64,000 nt of DNA, taken from positions 1 through 64,000 of the IMG/VR virus record IMGVR_UViG_3300002052_000213, one strand, 5' to 3'. The number at the start of each line of letters is the position of its first letter. Positions within the stretch are counted from its first letter, which is position 1. The stretch is from a virus. Positions 19,230 to 27,908 of this stretch are shown in pieces. The position numbers and the translations under genes are program-made. The notes under the pieces were generated by a model, which saw only the letters and a program-made list of their open reading frames with translations, did no database searches and was not told the DNA's origin.

Positions 19230-19660
19230 TATTTCAATCCCTCTTTAACAGATGATATCATAATTTCTTTTATGGTAGGTATTAAAATAGTTACTATAGC
19301 TCTAACTCTCATAGGATCTATTTCTACAATGTCTAATGGTCTTCTATCTTCTGGTTCTATATATCTTAAATAAAATAAGTATCTACATCTTTTACTAGCA
19401 TCTAATATTTCTTCTTCTTTTGATTTTAAGTATTCTATAATTCTAACTTCAGAAGGAGCAACATGTACTTCTTTTTTAGATACCATATACACTTCAGTTT
19501 GATATCCTTCTACTTCTTCATTAAGTCTACCTTGAATAAGTTTTCCAGATTCTAATAGTGCAGGAGAAATATAAGTTAAATGTTCTAGAGAATTAGCAAG
19601 ATTTTTTACTTTTCTAGTAGCTTCTTCTAATCCTTCTTTCTCTAGATTTACTTCAAACAT
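19229..19660 (-). CDS. Neck protein, HK97 gp10-like
   Basis: 143 residues from the ATG at 19660, one base behind the upstream stop; a longer frame starts inside that gene. The N-terminal helix (LEEATRKVKNLANSL) and the place after the head-closure gene fit the gp10/minor tail family that joins head and tail. The C-terminus IPTIKEIMISSVKEGLK is helical, as in that family. Sequence identity cannot be judged here. Confidence 0.5.
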   Translation of the reverse strand: MFEVNLEKEGLEEATRKVKNLANSLEHLTYISPALLESGKLIQGRLNEEVEGYQTEVYMVSKKEVHVAPSEVRIIEYLKSKEEEILDASKRCRYLFYLRYIEPEDRRPLDIVEIDPMRVRAIVTILIPTIKEIMISSVKEGLK

Positions 19661-19661
19661 A

Positions 19662-20006
19662 TTATATCCTCTCCACAACTAATTCTCTAAAGAAATCTCT
19701 TTCATTATGTTCGTTTATCTTATACTCTATATTCTCATATAGAATTCTATCATTATCACTCAAGTCTTCCTCTTCTTTAAATAACATTAGAAGATCTCCA
19801 TCATATGCTCTACCAAAAGGAAACACTAACTCTATCCATCCACCTATATTAGACACTAAAGCTCTACTAGTAATTGTAGTGTCATATGTAATATAAGAAG
19901 TTCCTCTATCTTCATCTCTATGCATAGTAGCTTTCCTTATTTTAACTACTTTACCTTCTTTCCTAATTAATGTCTTTACTAGAAATCCACCTTTAATGAA
20001 AGTCAT
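19662..20006 (-). CDS. Probable head-closure (stopper) protein
   Basis: 114 residues, beta-rich, with a good AGAGGAG ribosome site. It lies third after the capsid gene, where head-tail stopper proteins occur. Features include RGTSYITYDTTI and a region GRAYDGDLLMLFKEEE that may be the plug loop. Assignment is by gene order. Confidence 0.5.
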   Translation of the reverse strand: MTFIKGGFLVKTLIRKEGKVVKIRKATMHRDEDRGTSYITYDTTITSRALVSNIGGWIELVFPFGRAYDGDLLMLFKEEEDLSDNDRILYENIEYKINEHNERDFFRELVVERI

Positions 20007-20017
20007 AGCTATCTCCT

Positions 20018-20662
20018 CTAATATTCATCTAGGTATTTTTCTCCCATAGTAATATCTTTCTGTTTCTTCTTTACATATGGTCTTTTATTAAATGCATTTA
20101 TAGCTTCATTATATCTTTGTTTCAAGTCCATATATGGTTTAGTGTGTCTCCAAGAGAATGCACCCATTCTCGAACTTTGAGGAATTAATAGATATTCAGA
20201 AAATATATAATCATAAGTTGCCCATAAATTAGCTGCTCTTCTAAGTAATCCATAGTCAGGTTTATGTTTATAATAATAATAATCTATTGACACTGCATCA
20301 AAAGTAGCAGAAGGTATAGAAGACAAATATACTTTACCAAAGTCAGGATTAATAGAAGAAACTCCCCATGTTATTCTAGTTGATATACTTTCTACATCTC
20401 CCCATACATATACAGTTACATCTGCTGTATTAACTACACAATCATAATTAGTGTCTGCAATATGTTTATGATTAGTTTCTAATGTTCCTGTATTTCCATT
20501 TGGAGAACCATCTATTATTTCATTCATAACTCCTATAGCTACATCATTAAAAACTATAGTATCTGCTTGTTCTATATAAAAATCTAATTTACTATCTGGT
20601 ATATCACTTTCATCTAATCCAGCATATTTTCGTATAGATCTAGGATCTGCATAATGAGACAT
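20018..20662 (-). CDS. Probable head-tail adaptor (connector) protein
   Basis: 214 residues, first gene behind the capsid gene. It begins ADPRSIRKYAGLDESDIPDSKLDFYIEQAD in general form, like gp6/gp15 adaptors that start with a short helix bundle. The middle 50-130 is beta-rich and the C-terminus helical (LLRRAANLWATYDYIF). It has its own TATA box and a GAGGG ribosome site. Confidence 0.6.
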   Translation of the reverse strand: MSHYADPRSIRKYAGLDESDIPDSKLDFYIEQADTIVFNDVAIGVMNEIIDGSPNGNTGTLETNHKHIADTNYDCVVNTADVTVYVWGDVESISTRITWGVSSINPDFGKVYLSSIPSATFDAVSIDYYYYKHKPDYGLLRRAANLWATYDYIFSEYLLIPQSSRMGAFSWRHTKPYMDLKQRYNEAINAFNKRPYVKKKQKDITMGEKYLDEY

Positions 20663-20696
20663 TTATTTCCCTCTTAATGATACTATACACTGTTCT

Positions 20697-20710
20697 CATA
20701 TAAATATTTT
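20697..20710 (-). promoter_or_regulatory. TATA-type promoter for neck genes
   Basis: AAAATATTTATATG on the minus strand, about 40 bases before the adaptor start. It lies just behind the terminator hairpin of the capsid gene, so neck genes can be expressed apart from the capsid gene. Confidence 0.55.
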
Positions 20711-20726
20711 CAAAAAATAAAATAAG

Positions 20727-20752
20727 TCTTATTCCCCACAAGAGGAATAAGA
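20727..20752 (-). terminator. Hairpin behind the major capsid gene
   Basis: TCTTATTCC (20727-20735) and GGAATAAGA (20744-20752) form a 9-bp stem, extendable inside by G-U and G-C pairs. On the minus strand it is followed by CTTATTTTATTTTTTG. This looks like an intrinsic terminator or attenuator. Confidence 0.6.
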
Positions 20753-20775
20753 AACCATACACTTTTACTCAGTTA

Positions 20776-21906
20776 TTAGCTAACTGGTAAAGTGCTTGGG
20801 AACGTATTCTTTCCAGACATAACTAAACAGGCTGCTAGAGTATCTGTGATACCAAATCCTCTTTCTGCATAGAAGTAGTATGCAACCATGTCTTTCTCAT
20901 AGACATCATCTCTGTAAGAACGTAGTTCTTCTTTGTGTACATCATATCCAAGTCTTGAAGTATCTACAACTATAGCACATCCTTCTGGAAGTCTCCTAGA
21001 TTCAGTGATAACTTTTAGTCCCCATACCTTTCCTATTTCTGCATTCATTAGTGGTTCTCTTCCACCATAAGCAGAAGCATCCAAGAAATTAACCTTGTCA
21101 TCATATAATAGGCTAGGCATGTCATTCCAAGACATCACTACAACATTAGGATCTCTACCATGAGAGATTAGCTTAGCTTTTCCTTTAAGGATACCCCAAG
21201 CGTTAATTCCAGTTTCTTGACTTCCTGGTTGAGCACCAGTGATTGCAAGTAGATTTCTACCTGGTACTTGGTAGTGTATTGTATTAACTGCAGCTAGAGT
21301 TGAATACAGATATATGCTTCCTGCAGCATAATCTATACCTTTGATAGTTCCTGCCATTGAAGTCTTGACAGAGTTTACTGTCCATACTGGAGCTGTCATA
21401 GGATATACTGAAGAGCCAGTAGCAAAACCTGTTACCGTTTCTGCAGCTTGTTTGTTAGAAGCATATATTAGTTGGTAATATGCAGCATCATCTATTTGTT
21501 CCTTGTATTGAAGACCTACTTCATAGATGTTATCTTTTATAACATCTCTCATAGCAAACTTAATTGCTTCTCTAGTTATCTTCAACCAACCAGCAACTTT
21601 GTACACTCCAATTGTAGTTCCAGTGTAAGCTGTTAAACCTACTGTTGCTTTTAGACTTGTAACATCTTTACCTTCAATTGCACCTGCTGTAGTCTCTATA
21701 GTGAATCCACCTGCAGCATTAGCTGAGGGGAATATCACTTCTTTACCTGGTTTGTTAAGGATATCTCTGTTTACTCTGTATAGTTGTGCCCAAGTAACTT
21801 TCTTGTGCACAATTTCCTCAAAAGTTGCAGCTATAACTTCAGGAGTAATAATACCTACATCTGCAGCAGAAATTGACTCGCCTGTTAGTTCCTCTATGTC
21901 TAACAC
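20776..21906 (-). CDS. Major capsid protein, HK97 fold
   Basis: 376 residues with a GTG start behind AAGGTGAG. It has the HK97 pattern: an N-terminal arm, the extended loop region (GGFTIETTAGAIEGKDVTS), the long spine helix (TREAIKFAMRDVIKDNIYEV) and the C-terminal P/A-domain strands (FFYAERGFGI-type ending as YYFYAERGFGI). It stands alone between a promoter and a terminator, so it is probably the most strongly transcribed gene. Its codons are slightly richer in G and C than the neighbours. Confidence 0.85.
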   Translation of the reverse strand: MLDIEELTGESISAADVGIITPEVIAATFEEIVHKKVTWAQLYRVNRDILNKPGKEVIFPSANAAGGFTIETTAGAIEGKDVTSLKATVGLTAYTGTTIGVYKVAGWLKITREAIKFAMRDVIKDNIYEVGLQYKEQIDDAAYYQLIYASNKQAAETVTGFATGSSVYPMTAPVWTVNSVKTSMAGTIKGIDYAAGSIYLYSTLAAVNTIHYQVPGRNLLAITGAQPGSQETGINAWGILKGKAKLISHGRDPNVVVMSWNDMPSLLYDDKVNFLDASAYGGREPLMNAEIGKVWGLKVITESRRLPEGCAIVVDTSRLGYDVHKEELRSYRDDVYEKDMVAYYFYAERGFGITDTLAACLVMSGKNTFPSTLPVS

Positions 21907-21953
21907 TCTTTCTCACCTTTTTTATAATTATTAATATGTATAGACATAGAAGG

Positions 21954-21964
21954 CATATAAAAAG
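21954..21964 (-). promoter_or_regulatory. TATA-type promoter of the capsid gene
   Basis: CTTTTTATATG on the minus strand, about 50 bases before the GTG start of the capsid gene. The GGTGA ribosome site lies close to the start. Confidence 0.5.
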
Positions 21965-21985
21965 ATATTGGTGAAAATAGAAAAT

Positions 21986-22237
21986 TTAGTATCTTAATCT
22001 TTTCTTACCGTCTGCAATTATGAAATCTACACACTTTTCTATAAGTTCTGAAGAAAGTATTTCCTCTTCCTGTAATGCTTCTCTTTCTTTGGGAGTCATA
22101 GATAAAAGTAGAGCTTTTCTCGTATCTCCATCTATTCTCTGATTATTCTTTCTAAGCCCTACTATTTCATCTTTTAAAGCTTTTTGTGTTTTTAATATTT
22201 CTTGTAGAATAGGTACTAATTCATCTGCAGTTACCAT
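21986..22237 (-). CDS. Small helical protein between protease/scaffold and capsid
   Basis: 83 residues, overlapping the end of the upstream gene by seven bases. It is predicted helical with a coiled-coil-like start (VPILQEILKTQKALKDEIVGLRK, charged) and a TPKEREALQEEE stretch. Position before the capsid gene suggests a capsid assembly helper. No family is recognised. Confidence 0.6.
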   Translation of the reverse strand: MVTADELVPILQEILKTQKALKDEIVGLRKNNQRIDGDTRKALLLSMTPKEREALQEEEILSSELIEKCVDFIIADGKKRLRY

Positions 22238-23979
22238 TTCTCTTGATCCCTCTCAATGATTAGAGTAGCAGCTTTCTCTAGCATATCTCCTTCTTTCTTC
22301 TTGATTATGTTTAATAGTTCTTTCTTTGTCCATTTCTTAGGTTGTGGAGTAACTATCTTTGCTTCCTCTTCTTTACTTTCTTCTTTAACTTCCTCTTTCT
22401 TCTCTTCTTTTACTTCTTCTTTCTTTGGCTCTTCCTTTGCTTCCTTTTCCTTACTTTCCTCTTCTTCTGGTTTCTTTTCCTTACTTTCTGATACTTCTTC
22501 TTTCTTTTCCGTACTTTCCTTTGGTGTTTCTTTAGGTGTTTCCTTAACTTCCTCTTTAGGTGCTTCTTTAGGCTCTTCTTTAACTTCTTTCTTTGATTCC
22601 TCTGATAATTCCTCTTTTGATAGATTATATTTCTCACAACTTATTAAATGATCTACAAATTCTCTTTCTGTATTAAAGATACCTTCACAATATTTACACT
22701 TCATATTTATTGACAATGTATTCTTTCTAACATCACAATGAGGGAAATGTTTACTTATACTATCAAATAATTCATTACAATATGGACATCTTTTTCTTTT
22801 CATTTCTTCTTCACATTCACTACATTCTTCTGTCTTCTCTTTATATTCTTCCTCTTCTTCAGATTTCTCTGCTACTTTATGACCTGTAGCTTTCATACGT
22901 TTCTCTATTCTATTTCTCATCCAACTCCACTCTGCATCTGAATATCCACCTTTACTCTTATTCTCTGGTTTACCAGAATAAGCCCATGCAGCTCTTAAAT
23001 GTGCATCATCCATAGGATATTTAAAGTTACATGGATCTGCAAACATACTTTCAGGTACATTAGCATATTCACTTGGTTTAGTTACATGCCCACCATGTTC
23101 TAGTTTAGGAGATACGGGATATTTAGCACATCTAGTTTTCATAGCATTTATTTCTCCTTCTGTTGCTTTATGTTCTTCTATATCTTCAGATAAAGTAGTT
23201 TTTCTTGGAACTATTCCTTCTTTCTTCTCTTTCTTTTCTAAGCTACATTCAGTAAGCCAGTGTTCTAAATAATCTTGAAAGATAGGAAATGATGCTTTAC
23301 ACTTAGGACATAAGAATGTCTTCAATTCTGTGTAGATTACTTGAACTCTATGTTCACCAGTCAATAAATCACTCATTTCTTCACTCCTCTTTTCTTCCTT
23401 TTCTTCTTTTATACCATAATATTGAAGGGATAAATCTTCAGTATGAAATACATTACAATTACTACATGCAGGAAATTGTGTTAAAGTGTTATTCATAGGT
23501 CTCAAATCTACTGCTTTAGTGTAATCACCTACTGACACTTTACGTTCTTTAAGTCTCATAGAAGTAGCAGTAAATCTACCAGTTTTAATATCTTCTATTG
23601 CTTTTGGATTATCTATTATAGATGAATATAGTGCAGCTTTTATTGTTGGATTATATTCTACATAGTCATGAGTACCAACTACATCATCTTCATATTCATC
23701 TGTTCTCTCATGTTCTACTGTCATATTCATTCCTAGAATATAATCTTTAAAGTTATTCACCATTTTCTCTATTTCTTCACCTGAATAATAAATACCATTA
23801 TGCATTCCTTCCGCAAGTAATATACCAGTTATTTTAAGTTTATCTTTAAGATCTTCTATTGAAATAGCAGATAAAGATTCAACTTCTAAATCCTGTATAT
23901 GTGATTTTAATAATTCTCTCATAATTCTATTTTCTTCTAATATTTCAGTATATATACCTTGAGAATCTTCTACTTTCAT
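22231..23979 (-). CDS. Prohead protease fused to zinc fingers and a Glu/Lys-rich scaffold-like tail
   Basis: 582 residues. About 45-185 resemble a capsid maturation protease (GMHNGIYYSGEEIE, MTVEHERTDEYEDD with a His, IKTGRFTATSMR with a Ser). Three CxxC-x(n)-H-x(n)-C fingers follow at about 223-246, 393-412 and 422-446. Between them, about 285-370, is a block with KYPMDDAHLRAAWAYSG like the DUF6582 module of phage capsid proteins. Then comes an E/K/P repeat tail (456-545) and a C-terminal helix. Such a tail could scaffold the capsid and be cut away. The start has a GAGGG site and its own TATA box. Confidence 0.7.
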   Translation of the reverse strand: MKVEDSQGIYTEILEENRIMRELLKSHIQDLEVESLSAISIEDLKDKLKITGILLAEGMHNGIYYSGEEIEKMVNNFKDYILGMNMTVEHERTDEYEDDVVGTHDYVEYNPTIKAALYSSIIDNPKAIEDIKTGRFTATSMRLKERKVSVGDYTKAVDLRPMNNTLTQFPACSNCNVFHTEDLSLQYYGIKEEKEEKRSEEMSDLLTGEHRVQVIYTELKTFLCPKCKASFPIFQDYLEHWLTECSLEKKEKKEGIVPRKTTLSEDIEEHKATEGEINAMKTRCAKYPVSPKLEHGGHVTKPSEYANVPESMFADPCNFKYPMDDAHLRAAWAYSGKPENKSKGGYSDAEWSWMRNRIEKRMKATGHKVAEKSEEEEEYKEKTEECSECEEEMKRKRCPYCNELFDSISKHFPHCDVRKNTLSINMKCKYCEGIFNTEREFVDHLISCEKYNLSKEELSEESKKEVKEEPKEAPKEEVKETPKETPKESTEKKEEVSESKEKKPEEEESKEKEAKEEPKKEEVKEEKKEEVKEESKEEEAKIVTPQPKKWTKKELLNIIKKKEGDMLEKAATLIIERDQEKW

Positions 23980-24015
23980 AAGATTTATTCCCTCTTATTA
24001 AGATGTATCTTATTT

Positions 24016-24032
24016 GATATATAAATATTCCT
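24016..24032 (-). promoter_or_regulatory. TATA-type promoter of the protease/scaffold gene
   Basis: GGAATATTTATATATCA on the minus strand, about 45 bases before the start at 23979. It is the clearest copy of the motif shared with 18332 and 20697. Confidence 0.6.
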
Positions 24033-24033
24033 T

Positions 24034-26262
24034 TTAATCTTCATCTAATATTAATTGCATAAACATCTTCCTAAAATCTTTTTCTCCTGTTAAACTTAAA
24101 GTTTCTACAGTTGGATATACATTTGTACTTAATAGAGATAATTCTGCAATATCTTCAAATATAGTATGACTTAAAATTGATAGACATTCACTTGTTTCTC
24201 TATATAATATTCCTCTTAATGATAATTCCAAAGTTAAATATTTCTGTACAGTTCCAATTATTTTTAATGTACTTTGTATAGGAGCAAACATATCTCCTTT
24301 TATTAGTAATTTTATTTCATATCTTTCAGTGTAGATTGCTCTTCTACGAGGTACTCTCCTTCTTACTCTTCTTGGAGGAGCTACTGCTTCTTCTCCTTCT
24401 AAAATAGCATCTGTAACTATTGTTCTAGTTTTAAGTAAACTAACTAAGAATGAATCTGTTTCTATAATTCTAGTTCCTATTTTCTTTAAGACACCATCAG
24501 ATTCTACTATTCTTTGAGATATTATTTTAAGTATACTATCAGTTAGAATTTCTCTACTGTAAATGCCTTTTAATATACTGTCAGTGTATATTATTCTTTC
24601 TAATGTTCCTGTTAATATTGCATCAGATAATATTGTTCTCTGGAATATACCTTTAAGTATTGAATCTGTTAATACTGTTCTTTCTAATGTTTTATATAGT
24701 ATGGAATCTGTTATTAGTTCTTTACTTAATGTACCCTTTAGAATGGCATCAGTGATTATAGTTACTCCTAATCCAACAATGTAAGCATCTGTTACGATTG
24801 TTCTCTTAGTTATAGTTTCCTCTAAATATGCATCTGTAACAAAATCTCTAATTTCAGTCTTTGATAGAACACTATCAGTTTCTATTTCTCTAGAAAATAC
24901 ACTTTTAAGAATAGTATCTGATTTAAGTGTTTTTTCTATTGTTGAAAGTAATATAGCATCTATTGATATATCTCTAGTTAAAGTTCCTATTAAAATACCA
25001 TCAGTTAAAAGTGTTCTAGTTAATAACTCACTAAGGATTACATCTGTTAAAATACTTCTTTCTTTTATACTTTTAAGGACACTATCACTAAGAATTATTT
25101 TTACAAATCTGTTTATTATATATGCATCTGTCTTTATTGCTCTAGTGTATATTCCTTTTAGTGTGGAGTCAGATAAAATAGTTCTTATAAATCTATTTAC
25201 AAGATAACTATCAGTTTGAATTTCTCTTATTGAAGCTAATTGCAAAATAGAATCTGATAATATTTCTCTAGAAACCGTTTCTAGTAAATAAGCATCTGTA
25301 TAAATTTCTCTTACAGGAACTGATACAAGATTAACATCTGTGAGAACATCTCTAGTGGAAGATAACTTTAATATAGAATCAGATAGAGTATCTCTTGTTA
25401 GTGTTTTAATTAAAATACTGTCAGTTACCATATCTCTGCTTGTTATTCCAGTAAGATTAGCATCTGTTAATAGTGTTCTTGTATATTGTCCTTTTAGAAC
25501 TGCATCAGATAAGACATCTCTACTTAACGTACCTTTTAGTATAGCATTAGATTCTATTGTTCTAGATACTATTATTTTTAATATAGCATCAGATTCTATT
25601 TCTCTTTGTGTTGTTTGTTTTAATACACTATCTGATAAAACTGTTCTAGTTAATCTATTTACTAAATAACTATCAGTTAAAACTTCTCTAATGGAAGATA
25701 TTAATAATATACCATCAGTTAATACTTCTCTTTCTCCTTGTTGCATTAATATTGCATCAGTAAGAACTTCTCTTTCATATTGGACAGCACCTTCAGTATA
25801 ATAAACTGTTACTTGACAATAATCTGCTCCCCAATATGCTCCAGATTTACCATCAGCAGTAGCTGTTATTCTTATTCTAAAATTAGTTGATTTTATATGT
25901 GCTCCTGTCCAAGTTCCATTCCAATTATCTTCAGCACCACCAAGTATTTTATCTACACAATCAGCACAAGTAGAACCTGTACCTGGATCAGTAACTTCTT
26001 TTAATACCCATGTATCAGTCGAATCTTTAAGTTCTACATCAATATCATCATCTGTATCTCCAGCTATACAATGTATTAATACTTCAATTCCATCTATAGT
26101 TGCTCCATCTGACATCACAGAGAAATTAAAACTAAATTCACCAGATACTGCATTCTTATTACCAGATGTACAACTTCCACTATGAGAACCTATAAAGTTA
26201 GATTCATTACTCCAATTACCTGCAGCTTGAAGAGTAGTAGCATTTCTAGTTTCACTTGCCAT
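24034..26262 (-). CDS. Virion-type protein with 33 copies of a 14-residue repeat
   Basis: 742 residues. Residues 1-160 are a beta-sandwich-like domain with several Cys (CTSGN, HCIAGD, CADCVDK) of the type found in surface decoration proteins. Residues about 163-625 are 33 tandem units of 14 residues, pattern R-x-[ILV]-x-[ST]-D-[AS]-[IVY]-L-x-x-x-x-x, probably one beta turn or hairpin each. A Pro/Arg-rich linker (PPRRVRRRVPRRR) and a beta-rich end follow. Likely a fibre or rod on the capsid or neck; no known family is recognised. Confidence 0.65.
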   Translation of the reverse strand: MASETRNATTLQAAGNWSNESNFIGSHSGSCTSGNKNAVSGEFSFNFSVMSDGATIDGIEVLIHCIAGDTDDDIDVELKDSTDTWVLKEVTDPGTGSTCADCVDKILGGAEDNWNGTWTGAHIKSTNFRIRITATADGKSGAYWGADYCQVTVYYTEGAVQYEREVLTDAILMQQGEREVLTDGILLISSIREVLTDSYLVNRLTRTVLSDSVLKQTTQREIESDAILKIIVSRTIESNAILKGTLSRDVLSDAVLKGQYTRTLLTDANLTGITSRDMVTDSILIKTLTRDTLSDSILKLSSTRDVLTDVNLVSVPVREIYTDAYLLETVSREILSDSILQLASIREIQTDSYLVNRFIRTILSDSTLKGIYTRAIKTDAYIINRFVKIILSDSVLKSIKERSILTDVILSELLTRTLLTDGILIGTLTRDISIDAILLSTIEKTLKSDTILKSVFSREIETDSVLSKTEIRDFVTDAYLEETITKRTIVTDAYIVGLGVTIITDAILKGTLSKELITDSILYKTLERTVLTDSILKGIFQRTILSDAILTGTLERIIYTDSILKGIYSREILTDSILKIISQRIVESDGVLKKIGTRIIETDSFLVSLLKTRTIVTDAILEGEEAVAPPRRVRRRVPRRRAIYTERYEIKLLIKGDMFAPIQSTLKIIGTVQKYLTLELSLRGILYRETSECLSILSHTIFEDIAELSLLSTNVYPTVETLSLTGEKDFRKMFMQLILDED
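24388..25773 (-). repeat. 42-bp coding repeat array, 33 units
   Basis: Units such as REVLTDAILMQQGE, RTLLTDANLTGITS and REILTDSILKIISQ follow without gaps; only three are 13 or 15 residues long. The span is 33 times 42 bp. Copies are not identical in DNA. Confidence 0.9.
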
Positions 26263-26554
26263 TATCCCTCACCATCTTATAACCACATTTCTGTGGAAGA
26301 TTATAGTTTGGAGGTAGATGTGCAATATCATCTGGATTTGGGAATGGTAAACACTCTTCTATATAATATTTCCTTTCTATTTCTGAAGCATTATTAGCTT
26401 CTCCTATCTTAAACTTACACTCATATTCAGTATCGGATATTTTAATTAAAAATTTACATACTCCATGTTCGTTTAACATAAAAGAGGAATTCATTAATGG
26501 TGTTCTACAACATTCTCCACATTTGTTACAATATCCTTCTCGTTTCCAAGACAT
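26252..26554 (-). CDS. YkgJ-like Cys-cluster protein
   Basis: 100 residues with the CNKCGECCRT motif near the N-terminus, then CKFL, YECKF and a late CGYK, the pattern of YkgJ/UPF0153 proteins thought to bind a metal or iron-sulfur cluster. Its stop overlaps the repeat-protein start, so the two are coupled. Its role in a virion operon is unknown; modifying a virion protein is one idea. Confidence 0.65.
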   Translation of the reverse strand: MSWKREGYCNKCGECCRTPLMNSSFMLNEHGVCKFLIKISDTEYECKFKIGEANNASEIERKYYIEECLPFPNPDDIAHLPPNYNLPQKCGYKMVRDNGK

Positions 26555-26931
26555 TATAACATCTCCTCTGGTATGAATTTTATAGGTCTAAACCAACGAT
26601 GATTCTTATAGAATCTATCAACTACTTCTATATGCCCATCTTCAAATAAAAATAATATATTTTGAAAATTAACTCCTTCTTTAGTTTCTTGCCATCCTAC
26701 AATATAGACAACTTCTTTAATTCCACTACCTACTCTTAATGCTATTCTTTTTCTATATATCAATCTCTTATTTTGATCTAAATGCAGAACTATAACTGGA
26801 ATAGTGTTATTATATAAAATAAAAGTAGTTAATTTACTACGATCTATTAGAGAATATTTATTCTCAGAATCATCTTCATTGTATTGACTTAGATAAGTTC
26901 CATCATTATATATTGCTTTCCAATGGAACAT
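26554..26931 (-). CDS. Hypothetical protein of the virion operon
   Basis: 125 residues beginning MFHWKAIYNDGTYLSQYNE. It is beta-rich, with a GWQETKEGVNFQNILFLFEDG stretch in two parts reminiscent of small phage proteins of unknown role. It is directly joined to the YkgJ-like gene. No function can be assigned. Confidence 0.6.
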   Translation of the reverse strand: MFHWKAIYNDGTYLSQYNEDDSENKYSLIDRSKLTTFILYNNTIPVIVLHLDQNKRLIYRKRIALRVGSGIKEVVYIVGWQETKEGVNFQNILFLFEDGHIEVVDRFYKNHRWFRPIKFIPEEML

Positions 26932-26951
26932 TGTATTGTTCCTCCTTTAGG

Positions 26952-27536
26952 TTACACTTCGTCATACTGGAATGTCAGTGTTTCTGCTGTTAAAGCTCCT
27001 GGTACAGCACTAGGTCTTACTTCCAATTGAAGTACTACATAATCAGATGTTTCACCTATAGAATCTATACTGTTACCAGTTTCAGATATACTAACAGTAA
27101 ATGGTGATCCAGATGTGTATGTTTCTCCATCTGTTCTAGCAGTTATGTCAGGATGATTAGCTACCATTTCATTTCCAGTATCTCCTGGAGTACCAGTAGC
27201 TACTGCATATCCAGCATCTGAACCAGAATTCTTAGTTGGAGTTTCATCTCCTACCCAAAGAGTACAATCAGTCCATCCAATTCCACCATCTGTATAAAAC
27301 ACTATATTGTCTACTTTAGTACTAGGTGCTATTGTACAGAATAAATATATAGATTTCCAATAACCATATTTGGAACCTGCAGTAGGTATAGGTATTGGAT
27401 TCTCTAAATCAATTGTGTTAAAATCATCTGTTCTATGTCTTAGAGTTCCATCTCTCGTTACATGAATATTCTCTTCAGTACCTGGGGTATCATTAGATCC
27501 ACCTATATCACAAAATACATCAAACGATGCTACCAT
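26952..27536 (-). CDS. Putative capsid decoration or minor virion protein
   Basis: 194 residues, beta-rich, acidic and Thr/Gly-rich (PGTEENIHVTRDG, ATGTPGDTGNEM), ending in LTFQYDEV. It has its own TATA box and a very strong AAAGGAGG ribosome site, so it is probably made in quantity. These traits and its place in the capsid module suggest a virion protein; no family is recognised. Confidence 0.5.
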   Translation of the reverse strand: MVASFDVFCDIGGSNDTPGTEENIHVTRDGTLRHRTDDFNTIDLENPIPIPTAGSKYGYWKSIYLFCTIAPSTKVDNIVFYTDGGIGWTDCTLWVGDETPTKNSGSDAGYAVATGTPGDTGNEMVANHPDITARTDGETYTSGSPFTVSISETGNSIDSIGETSDYVVLQLEVRPSAVPGALTAETLTFQYDEV

Positions 27537-27566
27537 ATTATTTTCCTCCTTTTATTTTATTAATCT

Positions 27567-27580
27567 CCTATATTATAAAG
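27567..27580 (-). promoter_or_regulatory. TATA-type promoter of the decoration-like gene
   Basis: CTTTATAATATAGG on the minus strand, about 35 bases before the start codon. A strong AAAGGAGG ribosome site lies between. Confidence 0.45.
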
Positions 27581-27587
27581 ATTACTC

Positions 27588-27908
27588 TTATGCGTAATAT
27601 ACTATTAACATCTTTATTCTTAATTCAACATTTAAAGATTTCTCAAATTTGAGTGAAGGACTCCATTTAATTTCCATTTGTTCAGTTTCATAAGGTTGTA
27701 TTACTTTAGGAGCTGAAAGAATTTTTAATCCATCAATTTTAGGTAACGTATATTCCATATCTTCTAATACACCAGAATTATCATTGTAAATATATAATGT
27801 CATTGTCTTCTCTGTTCCAGCTTCTACTCTACCAAAATGTAAAGTAAACTTTTCATCCTCAGAAGGAATTACTTCTTCTTTCTTTTCTTTATCTAAATAG
27901 AATTTCAT
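27588..27908 (-). CDS. Ig-like beta-sandwich protein
   Basis: 106 residues from the ATG at 27908, which overlaps the phosphoesterase stop as ATGA with GGAG ten bases before. The pattern HFGRVEAGTEKTMTLYIYND and PYETEQMEIKWSP resembles an immunoglobulin-like or cadherin-like domain used in virion surface proteins. It contains no enzyme motif. Confidence 0.5.
   Translation of the reverse strand: MKFYLDKEKKEEVIPSEDEKFTLHFGRVEAGTEKTMTLYIYNDNSGVLEDMEYTLPKIDGLKILSAPKVIQPYETEQMEIKWSPSLKFEKSLNVELRIKMLIVYYA

Noticed and set aside
22410-22637. 75-codon Lys/Arg repeat frame on the minus strand
   Set aside because: An alternate-frame shadow of the Glu/Lys-rich tail; no ribosome site and biased composition.
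22256-22651. 131-codon Ser/Phe-rich frame on the plus strand
   Set aside because: It is the antisense of the Glu/Lys-rich tail of the protease/scaffold gene; AAG/GAA runs give open TTC/CTT frames on the other strand.
24388-25773. 42-bp periodic pattern as a tandem DNA satellite
   Set aside because: One open frame runs through all units and only the amino-acid pattern is kept.
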